Virus record (IMG/VR): IMGVR_UViG_3300044904_000301
Location: 1-30,211 of that record
Length of the DNA: 30,211 nt
Direction: 5' to 3' (one strand)
Source: a virus
In this document: positions 6,301-12,503 of the stretch, in pieces
How the letters are laid out: each line of letters starts with the position of its first letter
Position numbering within the stretch: the first letter of the stretch is position 1
The notes under the pieces: model-generated
Told to the model about the DNA's origin: nothing
The model's database searches: none
What the model saw: only the letters and a program-made list of their open reading frames with translations
Made by a program: the position numbers and the translations under genes

Positions 6301-6687
6301 ATGTTTGTTCTTTTACTATCGGTTATTGGGCTCGTCACGTTGGCGGCGCTCATCTGGGCAGTATGGAAGATTGCTTCGTTGAAGCAGGAAATCTACCATT
6401 TGGAAGTGGACCGTCGGTTTGATGGAGGCTGGCAGCACGCCTCCGACATCGGCGAGGCTCTGGGTCGTCAGATTGAGACGTTAGAACACAAGCTCGAAGA
6501 GGAATGCAAAAAGCTGGAAACAGAATGGCAGCAGACCCTTGACAGCACTCGCGACTACTTACAGGAACGAATCAATAACGTGGAGCGCAAGATCGAGAAG
6601 GACAGAGAATCGTCCGAGCGGTATGCGACTGACCAGTTCGCTGAACTCTATCACCGGATTGATGCGTTAGAGGGAAAGCGCAAGTAA
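6301..6687 (+). CDS. Membrane-anchored coiled-coil protein
   Basis: The 128-residue protein starts with one clear transmembrane helix (about residues 2-22, FVLLLSVIGLVTLAALIWAVW) and continues as a long charged coiled coil (from about residue 50: IGEALGRQIETLEHKLEEEC through VERKIEKDRESSERYATDQF). The ATG at 6301 follows an excellent AGGAGGCAGG, nine bases after the clamp stop, so it shares the clamp mRNA. It may be anchored in the inner membrane with the coil in the cytoplasm. The function is unknown; its place behind the clamp is not part of the T4 arrangement. Confidence 0.75.
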   Translation: MFVLLLSVIGLVTLAALIWAVWKIASLKQEIYHLEVDRRFDGGWQHASDIGEALGRQIETLEHKLEEECKKLETEWQQTLDSTRDYLQERINNVERKIEKDRESSERYATDQFAELYHRIDALEGKRK

Positions 6688-6708
6688 ATCCTCCGGTTAA
6701 CGCACAAC

Positions 6709-6804
6709 GGGGCCCGGACCTGTGGGTGCGCTGTAGCGTCGTAAGGGGCTCGCAGGAGGTAGGAGGCGGGTAGCTACCATGGTGGTCCGTCTTTTGAATG
6801 CCCC
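6709..6804 (+). ncRNA. Compact multi-branched structured RNA or leader
   Basis: The 138-base gap folds into a closed structure. GGGGC at 6709-6713 pairs with GCCCC at 6800-6804, CGGACC at 6715-6720 pairs with GGTCCG at 6784-6789, and an inner helix pairs 6719-6724 with 6751-6756 (which competes for two bases). There is a small GCGC-TGTA-GCGT hairpin and a self-complementary GGTAGCTACC at 6769-6778. A T-rich stretch follows the closing stem, and the Shine-Dalgarno site of the next small gene begins at 6815. It could be a regulatory leader (riboswitch-like) for that gene or a small RNA. I do not recognise a known class. Confidence 0.45.
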
Positions 6805-6825
6805 TTTATTTTATAGGAGAACATT

Positions 6826-6987
6826 GTGTTGCGTGGAAAATTTTATGTAGCGGAAGTCGCGCCCTCCGCCCCCGCCGAGACGTGCATGCCGTTCGGCACG
6901 ATTCAGATGTTTGTGGACAATCCATCAGCAGAATTGCAGTTTACAGTTGGTCGGAAGTTCTATGTGGACTTCACTCCAGCCGAATAG
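6826..6987 (+). CDS. Small 53-residue protein with GTG start
   Basis: AGGAGA at 6815-6820 stands five bases before a GTG at 6826, which opens a frame of 53 residues ending in TAG at 6985-6987. The product contains two related hydrophobic strands, GKFYVAEVAPSAPAET and GRKFYVDFTPAE, one at each end, with FGTIQMFVDNPSAELQFTV between, so it could be a small beta protein with an internal duplication. Its stop is five bases before the tRNA. It follows the structured leader, which may control it. No family is recognised. Confidence 0.6.
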   Translation: MLRGKFYVAEVAPSAPAETCMPFGTIQMFVDNPSAELQFTVGRKFYVDFTPAE

Positions 6988-6992
6988 GAAAT

Positions 6993-7083
6993 GCTCCCGT
7001 CGTCCAATGCAGGACCCTTGGTTTATACCCAAGAAGCGATAGATTATCGCGTAATGTTGGTGCAAGTCCAGCCGGGAGCACCA
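6993..7083 (+). tRNA. Class II tRNA with anticodon UAU (predicted AUA reader), unusual D-arm
   Basis: The cloverleaf is clear. The acceptor GCTCCCG (6993-6999) pairs perfectly with CGGGAGC (7073-7079), followed by discriminator A and an encoded CCA (7081-7083). The D-stem is GTCC/GGAC (7002-7005 with 7012-7015) with a loop of only six bases that lacks the GG pair. The anticodon stem is CTTGG/CCAAG (7017-7021 with 7029-7033) with loop TTTATAC, giving anticodon TAT. A long variable arm has a perfect 6-bp stem GCGATA/TATCGC (7036-7041 with 7045-7050). The T-stem is GTTGG/CCAGC with loop TGCAAGT. A long variable arm is normal for Leu, Ser or Tyr, not Ile, so the amino-acid identity is uncertain. 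Confidence 0.85.
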
Positions 7084-7084
7084 T

Positions 7085-7648
7085 TTATGTTTGGAGAGGC
7101 GAATGATTGGATTTGTTTAGACGAAATTTATTTCCTTTCATCCTTTCCGATATTTTGGCTCGTTGTTCTTTAGTCCAGATGCGAGTTTTATTGGCCTTAC
7201 TAACTGCAAGTCGTGTTTGGCTGGGGATTATTTTACCAAGTTGTGCGAAGTGGATTTTTCTACCAATCGTTGAATGGGGGTGCCTGCCGTTTGGTCGTGG
7301 GCCGCATAATGATGTTCGCCGTTGTTCTTTGGTTTCATTAGACAACAGAGTGTGAATGTGATTATTTTGCCACACACATCGGTTAAATAATTTAAGGTTG
7401 TAGGGCACTCCGCATCGTCGTAATAATTTGTGTTCGAAAAGTAAAGCGGATTTGTAGTCATCAAAAGTGCGAACGATTTTGATTGCGAAATCCTGTGGGT
7501 TGGTTTGGTATTCTTTTTTAATTATTCTGCTTGACGAGTAATACCGCGAACCTAAATCTAAATTTGGAATTTGCTGTGATTTTCGAGAACCGATATAGTA
7601 ACAATTTGTTGGCAAATGTTTGAGGTGATAAACATAATAATATGGCAC
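7085..7648 (-). CDS. GIY-YIG homing endonuclease
   Basis: The N-terminus carries a divergent GIY-YIG module: YYVYHLKH as the first strand, CYYIGSRK as the second (Y18-I19-G20), and further on FEHKLL with the catalytic glutamate and YNLKLFN. The C-terminal part has NUMOD3-type DNA-contact repeats (TRLAVSKANKTRIWT, then KEQRAKISERMKGNK). The start is a GTG at 7648, well supported by AGGAGA (7661-7656 on the minus strand) at seven bases. A CTAAATAC element lies just upstream at 7673-7666. Its stop codon ends one base from the CCA end of the convergent tRNA. Its G+C is clearly lower than that of its neighbours (about 35-42 percent in the parts I counted), a sign of recent acquisition. Confidence 0.87.
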   Translation of the reverse strand: MPYYYVYHLKHLPTNCYYIGSRKSQQIPNLDLGSRYYSSSRIIKKEYQTNPQDFAIKIVRTFDDYKSALLFEHKLLRRCGVPYNLKLFNRCVWQNNHIHTLLSNETKEQRRTSLCGPRPNGRHPHSTIGRKIHFAQLGKIIPSQTRLAVSKANKTRIWTKEQRAKISERMKGNKFRLNKSNHSPLQT

Positions 7649-7665
7649 AAATAAATCTCCTATTT

Positions 7666-7673
7666 GTATTTAG
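7666..7673 (-). promoter_or_regulatory. T4-late-promoter-like element (CTAAATAC)
   Basis: On the minus strand CTAAATAC lies 17 bases before the GTG of the GIY-YIG gene. It resembles the T4 late -10 element TATAAATA with mismatches at the ends. Its use as a promoter is inferred from similar elements before three other endonuclease genes. Confidence 0.4.
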
Positions 7674-7684
7674 GGTAACTCGTT

Positions 7685-8632
7685 ATGGAACCTAGACTTC
7701 AGTTTGCTTGGGTGGAAAAGTGGCGCCCGCAGACAATCGATGAGTGTATTTTACCCCAAGCGGTTCGGGCAACAATGTTGGGCATTCTTTCACAAAAGGA
7801 TACTCCACATTTGTTGTTTACTGGACGTGCCGGTGTCGGAAAGACAACGGTAGCGAAGGCTTTGGTGCGGGAACTGGGCGCCGATGCGTTGGTTATTAAT
7901 GCTTCTGAAGAAAATGGTATTGATGTTCTTCGGGGTAAAATTAAGGATTATGCTTCGACGATGGGCTTTGCTGGAGGCGGCCGCAAGTATGTTATCCTTG
8001 ATGAAAGTGACTATCTTCACCCACAAAGCACGCAACCAGCGTTGCGAGTGTTTATGGAAGAATTCAGTCAAACAACGTGTTTCATTCTGACGTGCAATTT
8101 TCTTCAACGAGTTATTGCCCCTATTCAAAGCCGTTGTTCGATTGTGGATTTCAAGATCCCGTCAGCGGAGCGTCCCGCGGTTGCTGCGGCGTTCACCAAG
8201 CGTGTCGTAGACATTCTGACCAAAGAGGGCGTCAAGTTCAACGTGAAGCTTGTCGCACAGGTGGTCGCGCTTTACTTTCCCGACTTCCGGCGAGTGCTGA
8301 ATGAGCTTCAGCGATTCAGTTCGAGCGGAGAATTATCCGAGGCCATTCTATCGCAGATCACGGATAAGGACATCAACGATCTGTTTGGTGCGCTGAAGTC
8401 ACAGGACTTCTCACAGGTCCGCAAGTGGATTGGTGTGCATGACGACATGGATTCCGCAGCGTTCTACCGGATGTTGATGGACTCGATCCCGAAGAACGTG
8501 GATGATTCGTGCCTCGCGGAGATGATCGTGACGATGGCGGATTACAGCTATAAGTCGGGATTCTGCGCGGACCCGCAGCTCAATAACCTCGCGTGCCTGG
8601 TAGAGATTCTGCATAATGCTCGGTGGAAGTAG
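7685..8632 (+). CDS. 44: Clamp loader ATPase subunit (T4 gp44-like)
   Basis: This 315-residue AAA+ protein (T4 gp44 has 319) shows Walker A GRAGVGKTT (K53), Walker B VILDESD (D106, E107), sensor 1 TCNF (T136-N138) and the arginine finger motif SRC (R150), followed by sensor 2 PDFRRVLNELQ and a helical collar domain. Four such subunits with one gp62 load the gp45 ring on DNA with ATP. Base composition changes inside the gene: the first 450 bases are A+T richer (about 45 percent G+C) than the rest (about 55 percent), and the change falls near 8150. The A+T-rich half borders the GIY-YIG gene. Confidence 0.93.
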   Translation: MEPRLQFAWVEKWRPQTIDECILPQAVRATMLGILSQKDTPHLLFTGRAGVGKTTVAKALVRELGADALVINASEENGIDVLRGKIKDYASTMGFAGGGRKYVILDESDYLHPQSTQPALRVFMEEFSQTTCFILTCNFLQRVIAPIQSRCSIVDFKIPSAERPAVAAAFTKRVVDILTKEGVKFNVKLVAQVVALYFPDFRRVLNELQRFSSSGELSEAILSQITDKDINDLFGALKSQDFSQVRKWIGVHDDMDSAAFYRMLMDSIPKNVDDSCLAEMIVTMADYSYKSGFCADPQLNNLACLVEILHNARWK

Positions 8633-8771
8633 AAGAAGGAATGCCGCGATCTATGCGACGATGTTCGCCTCGGTCGTGTTTGTCTGGCACCCAAGTGTGT
8701 GGACGTTGGGTTTGGTATTGATGAGCGGATTGATAGTTGCGACGATCCGCAGGGATAGGTTCAAATACTAA
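8616..8771 (+). CDS. Small overlapping membrane protein (51 residues)
   Basis: An ATG at 8616, inside the end of the clamp loader gene, opens a frame of 51 codons that stops with TAA at 8769-8771, whose last A is the first base of the next ATG. The product starts with a basic segment (MLGGSRRRNA), has two hydrophobic stretches (about residues 11-25 and 29-44) separated by WHPSVW, and ends with basic RRDRFKY, so a two-helix membrane hairpin is likely. The exact filling of the gap between two genes and the overlap at both ends support a real gene. No family is recognised. Confidence 0.6.
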   Translation: MLGGSRRRNAAIYATMFASVVFVWHPSVWTLGLVLMSGLIVATIRRDRFKY

Positions 8772-9169
8772 TGAAAATCTATGTCGCTTCTCGTTTCAAG
8801 AACCGGGACCTCGTCAAGTCGTTTGTCGCGAAGGTGTTGACGATGCGCCCTAAGAAGGAACTTGTTGTGCGGTTCACGCAGACGTGGCCTGACGAACCAG
8901 TATTGGATGGGTTGTCGTATTATGATGCTCAGAGGATTGCGTATCGGGACATCATGGAAATAGATGAGGCGGATACGTTGGTCGTGCTGACCGAGCAGTG
9001 TGAACTGGTACCAGGCGGGATGCACTTTGAGACGGGGTATGCGTGGGCCCGAGGACACCGTATTATTGTGATCGGCCCCAGGGTGAACGTATTTCAAAGC
9101 ATCGGCGGGATTGAGTGGTACCCGACGGTGGCGGCGTTTTTGGAAGACCATTTTGAAGAGGTGTTGTAA
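8771..9169 (+). CDS. Nucleoside 2-deoxyribosyltransferase-like protein
   Basis: The 132-residue protein has the Rossmann-like layout of this family: first strand KIYVASRF, then the helix with AYRDIMEIDEADTLVVLT and the signature GGMHFETGYAWARGHRIIVIG, in which E87 would be the nucleophilic glutamate. Such enzymes cleave the glycosidic bond of deoxyribonucleosides or their monophosphates and can exchange bases. The start overlaps the preceding small gene by one base and the stop overlaps the methyltransferase start. It lies within the replication cluster, so a role in dNTP supply, or in making or salvaging a modified nucleotide, is reasonable inference. Confidence 0.75.
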   Translation: MKIYVASRFKNRDLVKSFVAKVLTMRPKKELVVRFTQTWPDEPVLDGLSYYDAQRIAYRDIMEIDEADTLVVLTEQCELVPGGMHFETGYAWARGHRIIVIGPRVNVFQSIGGIEWYPTVAAFLEDHFEEVL

Positions 9170-9981
9170 TGGAAGAAAAGCTCATACTCGATTCGTCGTC
9201 AGGTGCGGTTTCAACGTCAATCGTGGGGGAACCCGAGCCAGATAAGTTTGTTCCGCAGACGCCATGCGATCCGTTCTTCGGGCCGTTTATGGCGGAGTTG
9301 CGGAATAACCTCGTTGCGGGAGGCTCCGAATTGGGCACGGGACTGACGCTCTTTACGTTAGCTGTGGCGACTCGCTCGCGCAGCATCTTGGAAATCGGAC
9401 GGTATACTGGGTTTTCAACGTTTGCTCTCGCATCCGCGTTGCGGTTCATGGAGATGGGATGGGACGAGGACCAGTTTGTGCACCAGCGCCCCGACATGGA
9501 CTATCCAAAGTTCGAGACCCGAGAGCCGGGGCACTTGACTTCGTTAGACGTGTATCCCAAGCCCATCGTGCAGGAACTTCTCAAGCGGCATGACTTGGAA
9601 AAGTATGTGACGCTGGTCAACGAAAACTCACAGACCTATGTGCTTGATGAGGCGGCCCGGTTTGACTTGATGTTTATTGATGGGGACCATACGTTCGGTG
9701 GGTGCCTGTCGGACGTAGTGCGCTATGTTCCAAAGTATCTCCGCCCGGGCGGATACTTCATCCTGCATGACTACTTCGGATGGTTCAATAATGGGAAGAA
9801 CTGCTCCCCGATTATGCAGGTAGTTCAGAAGTGCTTGGGCGACTTTGACCAGGTGCTCATCGATACCGGTTACCAGAGTTTGGTGGTGCTCCGCAAGCAG
9901 CATCTACAGCTTCCGATTCCCGCAAGAGTGAATCAGACCGCGGGAGAAGCGGCTGGGGCAATAGAGCTTTACACACGCTAA
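9169..9981 (+). CDS. Class I SAM-dependent methyltransferase
   Basis: The 270-residue protein carries SAM-binding motif I as SILEIGRYTGFSTFALASAL (about residues 72-91), the motif with LMFIDGDHTFGGCLSDV in the middle, and LRPGGYFILHDYFGW. This arrangement, with the conserved DGDH, is that of small-molecule O-methyltransferases of the Methyltransf_24 type rather than of DNA base methyltransferases, which would show a D/NPPY motif. The substrate is unknown. The gene is coupled to the deoxyribosyltransferase-like gene by ATG-stop overlap, so the two may act on related compounds. The N-terminal 35 residues look flexible. Confidence 0.78.
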   Translation: MEEKLILDSSSGAVSTSIVGEPEPDKFVPQTPCDPFFGPFMAELRNNLVAGGSELGTGLTLFTLAVATRSRSILEIGRYTGFSTFALASALRFMEMGWDEDQFVHQRPDMDYPKFETREPGHLTSLDVYPKPIVQELLKRHDLEKYVTLVNENSQTYVLDEAARFDLMFIDGDHTFGGCLSDVVRYVPKYLRPGGYFILHDYFGWFNNGKNCSPIMQVVQKCLGDFDQVLIDTGYQSLVVLRKQHLQLPIPARVNQTAGEAAGAIELYTR

Positions 9982-9982
9982 A

Positions 9983-10402
9983 ATGGCAAACAACTCTCGA
10001 CTGTTCGCGTATCTGGATGCGTTGTCGCGCACGAAGAACCAGGCGGTTCTGAATGAGCCACAGTTCTCAAAGGACTATGTGCCGTTCATTATCAATCGGG
10101 CGCTGTCGTATCATGAGGACGCGGTGATTGCCGCAAATTGGATGAATGAACGCCCGTGGTTAGATGCGGCACTTCAGTTCCAGTTTCTTCTAAATAGACT
10201 TGCCGCGAGGAAGCGTTTTTCCAAGTGGATCAAGACTACTGTGCCAAACGATGTTAGGGACGTGGCGGAATACTATGATTGCAGCCTCCGACATGCCCGC
10301 GACATCGTTCCGTTGCACACCAAGGAACAGATGACGATCATTCGGTCCCGTCTCCAGAAAGGCGGGGTCGCGAAAGCGGGTACCCGCCATGATAACACAT
10401 GA
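9983..10402 (+). CDS. 62: Clamp loader small subunit (T4 gp62-like)
   Basis: The 139-residue protein matches the phage clamp loader A subunit: YVPFIINRALSYHEDAVIAAN, then MNERPWLDAALQFQFLL and RKRFSKWIK, followed by the helical end in which a Tyr-Tyr pair (AEYYDCS) and the repeat HARDIVPLHTKEQMTII lie. It is shorter than T4 gp62 (187 residues), as in many distant T4 relatives. It has no ATPase motif; in the T4 complex it closes the ring of four gp44 subunits and contacts the clamp. Position before regA is the T4 order. Its 3' end overlaps the regA start by 14 bases. Confidence 0.88.
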   Translation: MANNSRLFAYLDALSRTKNQAVLNEPQFSKDYVPFIINRALSYHEDAVIAANWMNERPWLDAALQFQFLLNRLAARKRFSKWIKTTVPNDVRDVAEYYDCSLRHARDIVPLHTKEQMTIIRSRLQKGGVAKAGTRHDNT

Positions 10403-10859
10403 GACCAATTCAAACTCTGTAGTGCTACTACCCCATGTGGCAGCGGTGATACATGACTGTGTAGAGGTAACTCTTGCTAGTCCCGATGACTTCCTAAAGG
10501 TAAAAGAGACCTTGACCCGTATCGGGGTCGCCTCACACAAGGACCATGAGCGTCCTAGACTGTATCAAAGCTGCCACATTTTACATAAGCGTGGACAGTA
10601 TTACCTTGTCCATTTCAAAGAGCTATTCCTGCTAGACGGGAAGGCCGCGCAGACGCACTTCGATGATACGGACCGGGCCCGTCGTAATACCATCGCGAAT
10701 ATGTTGGCGGAATGGGGACTTGTAAAACTTGTGGATATAAATAAGTCCAATGAGCCAACATGTCCTATATCACAGATTACAATAATACCGTATCGAGACA
10801 AAATTTTGTGGGAATTAATAGCGAAATACGAAATCGGCAAAAAACGCACCGGTTTATAA
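10389..10859 (+). CDS. regA: RegA translational repressor
   Basis: The central part is strikingly like T4 RegA (122 residues): VEVTLASPDDFLKVKETLTR, IGVASHKD, then LYQSCHILHKRGQYYLVHFK and ANMLAEWGLVKLVD, with the C-terminal ITIIPYRDKILWELIAKYEI. RegA binds the initiation region of early phage mRNAs and blocks ribosome loading. With the ATG at 10389 the protein has 156 residues, including about 25 extra at the N-terminus; a GTG at 10446 would give the T4 length but has no clear Shine-Dalgarno site. The last 100 bases overlap the HNH gene in another frame, and an exact TATAAATA lies in its coding sequence. Confidence 0.92.
   Translation: MITHETNSNSVVLLPHVAAVIHDCVEVTLASPDDFLKVKETLTRIGVASHKDHERPRLYQSCHILHKRGQYYLVHFKELFLLDGKAAQTHFDDTDRARRNTIANMLAEWGLVKLVDINKSNEPTCPISQITIIPYRDKILWELIAKYEIGKKRTGL
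10736..10743 (+). promoter_or_regulatory. Exact T4 late promoter element (TATAAATA) inside regA
   Basis: TATAAATA matches the T4 late consensus in all eight positions and lies 16 bases before the ATG of the HNH endonuclease gene at 10760. It would allow late expression of the endonuclease independent of the early regA transcript. Confidence 0.55.
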
Positions 10860-11368
10860 ATTTAGCAGGAGAAACGTTTGGTAAGTTGGTGGTGTTGCGC
10901 CGCGGAGAAAATACACGGTCTCGTAACACAACTTGGGTTTGTAAGTGTGAGTGTGGAAACGAATGCGTGGTTGCGTCCGGGCATTTGCGGGCGGAAACGG
11001 GAACACGAAGCTGTGGGTGTTTGGTATCAGAACGAGTATCGAATAATAACAAGTTACGTAACCAGGTTGGTGCAGAAAATCCCTCGTGGAAAGGTGGTCG
11101 GTACGTAAGCAAAGATGGGTATGTTATTATTTGGACTGCAAAAAACGAGTATCGGAAAGAACATCACGTAGTCATGGAGAAGCATTTAGGGCGAAGACTG
11201 TTACCACATGAAACCGTGCACCACAAGAATGGTGTTCGCAATGACAATCGGCATAGGAATTTAGAGTTGTGGTCGTCGTCCCATCCACCCGGCCAGCGTG
11301 TTGTAGATAAAGTTAAGTGGGCCCGGGAGATTCTAAAACAGTATGGAGAATTCGATGACGTTCAATGA
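10760..11368 (+). CDS. HNH homing endonuclease with N-terminal zinc-binding module
   Basis: The N-terminal module (about residues 33-93) reads INLAGETFGKLVVLRRG, then WVCKCECGNECVV and RSCGC, a cysteine-rich DNA-recognition unit common before phage HNH domains. The C-terminal HNH_3 type nuclease follows: YRKEHHVVMEKHLGR, then HETVHHKNGVRNDNR and NLELWSSSHPPGQRV. The domain proper begins near codon 33, so the true start is uncertain; ATG 10760 is the first candidate after the late element, and GTG 10808 is another. It overlaps the end of regA by 100 bases. It is a mobile gene placed between regA and mazG. Confidence 0.82.
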   Translation: MSYITDYNNTVSRQNFVGINSEIRNRQKTHRFINLAGETFGKLVVLRRGENTRSRNTTWVCKCECGNECVVASGHLRAETGTRSCGCLVSERVSNNNKLRNQVGAENPSWKGGRYVSKDGYVIIWTAKNEYRKEHHVVMEKHLGRRLLPHETVHHKNGVRNDNRHRNLELWSSSHPPGQRVVDKVKWAREILKQYGEFDDVQ

Positions 11369-11738
11369 GTATCAGGATGGTGTGGTGAAGACGTGGGATT
11401 GTGGAAAACTCGACCAGGAACGGCTTTTGAATGCGGTGCTTGGGATTGCGGGTGAGTCGGGAGAGTATGCGGACCTCATCAAGAAGCAGGAGTTCCACGG
11501 GATTCCAGCAGACCCACGTTCGGTGCTGAAAGAACTTGGCGACATTCTCTATTATGTGACGGCGGCGGCGATTGAGCATGGATATACGTTGGAGCAAGTC
11601 GCAATAACCAACAACCAAAAACTCGCTGCTCGGTACCCTCAGGGGTTCAAACTGGGCGGGGGCATCCGTGAGGAAGACCATGGACCTCAGTCAGAACGGA
11701 CTCGAATTCATTCAACGTCGGGAGTCACTAAGCTATAG
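11355..11738 (+). CDS. MazG-like nucleotide pyrophosphohydrolase
   Basis: The 127-residue protein has the single MazG domain with its metal-binding pattern E34-x2-E37 and E60-x2-D63 in GIAGESGEYADLIKK and VLKELGDILYYV. MazG enzymes cleave NTPs or dNTPs to monophosphate and pyrophosphate; phage versions may also lower ppGpp, although that is debated. I chose ATG 11355 because GGAG at 11345-11348 fits it; ATG 11343 would add four residues. The start overlaps the HNH gene and the last 20 codons overlap the lysozyme gene in another frame. The tail beyond about residue 105 has no conserved look. Confidence 0.85.
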   Translation: MTFNEYQDGVVKTWDCGKLDQERLLNAVLGIAGESGEYADLIKKQEFHGIPADPRSVLKELGDILYYVTAAAIEHGYTLEQVAITNNQKLAARYPQGFKLGGGIREEDHGPQSERTRIHSTSGVTKL

Positions 11739-12147
11739 TGCGTATCAGGACATCGCTGGTGTTTGGACGATTGGTTACGGCACAATCCAAATTGATGGGG
11801 TACCTGTCCGACCGGGGCAGACATGCACGGCGGAGCAAGCATCGTCGTGGCTCCATGCTGATTGCCAAGCGTCAATCAACGTTATTAGCCGAGCGACGGC
11901 CGGCATCGTGTTAGCGCAGAATCAGTTTGACTCGCTTGTGGATTTCGCGTATAATGTAGGGAATAGCGGGTTCTTATCGTCTACGCTCTTGAAGATGATT
12001 CAAGCGAGACAGCCAGTAGTGGCGGATTACTTTACGCGGTGGTGCAAAGCCCGAGACCCCAAGACGGGGCAGCTAGTGGTATCACAGGGGCTCTTGAATC
12101 GTCGTAACATGGAATGGCAGATGTATTCGTTGGGAGTGTATGAATGA
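11680..12147 (+). CDS. GH24 lysozyme (endolysin, T4 gpe/P21-like)
   Basis: The catalytic triad is visible as E15 (RRESLSYSAYQD), D24 and T30 (GVWTIGYGT), with exactly the spacing of T4 lysozyme (E11, D20, T26). The fold continues with QNQFDSLVDFAYNVG and ends with GLLNRRNMEWQMY, where the RR element is the usual signature. At 155 residues the enzyme is close to T4 lysozyme (164). There is no signal peptide or SAR anchor, so it needs a holin for release. ATG 11680 has GAGGA at 11670-11674; a GTG at 11668 is less likely. Its place between regA and gene 43 is not the T4 arrangement. Confidence 0.92.
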   Translation: MDLSQNGLEFIQRRESLSYSAYQDIAGVWTIGYGTIQIDGVPVRPGQTCTAEQASSWLHADCQASINVISRATAGIVLAQNQFDSLVDFAYNVGNSGFLSSTLLKMIQARQPVVADYFTRWCKARDPKTGQLVVSQGLLNRRNMEWQMYSLGVYE

Positions 12148-12500
12148 ATAACGATGGACTATTTGTAACGAGTGTGGACCTTGGCGTGCAGAACGTGCAC
12201 CTGATGTCTGGTGAGGATATCATCGGGCATGTGTTTCGTCTTTCCGATGTCAAGATATTGCGTATTGAAAACCCGGTGATGCCAAACATCGGTATCGATC
12301 CGAGTAACAATAACATGCGCGTGGGACTATTGCCACTCCGCCCGTATTTGGAGAAGCTGAAATCTGTTGACGTGCCCGAGGCGAATGTGCTATACTTCGT
12401 AGAGGTTGGAGACCGAATGGGTCGGCTCTATGCTCAGTATACCAGCGACCTCGTGATCGCCGGACCGGGAACACTAAACGACATTCTTAACGGCAAGTAA
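12144..12500 (+). CDS. LSm-like small protein
   Basis: The 118-residue protein reads as a five-strand Sm-like barrel: NVHLMSGEDIIGHVFRLSD, then VKILRIENPVMPNIGI and VGLLPLRPYLE, then NVLYFVEVGDRMGRLYAQ. The SGEDIIGHV and ENPV elements are those of phage proteins often noted as LSm-domain-like. Such proteins may bind RNA as rings, but the function in phages is not settled. The ATG overlaps the lysozyme stop (ATGA), and GGGAG lies just upstream. It precedes the polymerase gene by four bases and may be part of the replication operon. The family assignment is from pattern only. Confidence 0.55.
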   Translation: MNNDGLFVTSVDLGVQNVHLMSGEDIIGHVFRLSDVKILRIENPVMPNIGIDPSNNNMRVGLLPLRPYLEKLKSVDVPEANVLYFVEVGDRMGRLYAQYTSDLVIAGPGTLNDILNGK

Positions 12501-12503
12501 AGC

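Noticed and set aside
6540-6565. TTGACA inside the membrane coiled-coil gene as a promoter
   Set aside because: No -10-like sequence lies 16-18 bp downstream.
10190-10197. Further CTAAATA elements at 10190, 19390, 21253 and 29347 on the plus strand
   Set aside because: They lie inside coding sequences with no gene start shortly downstream, so they were not called promoters. They show that the hexamer alone is not proof.
10855-10872. TATAAATT followed by AGGAGA as the start signals of the HNH gene at 10760
   Set aside because: The next possible in-frame start (TTG near 10886) would remove the conserved FGKL beginning of the zinc-binding module.
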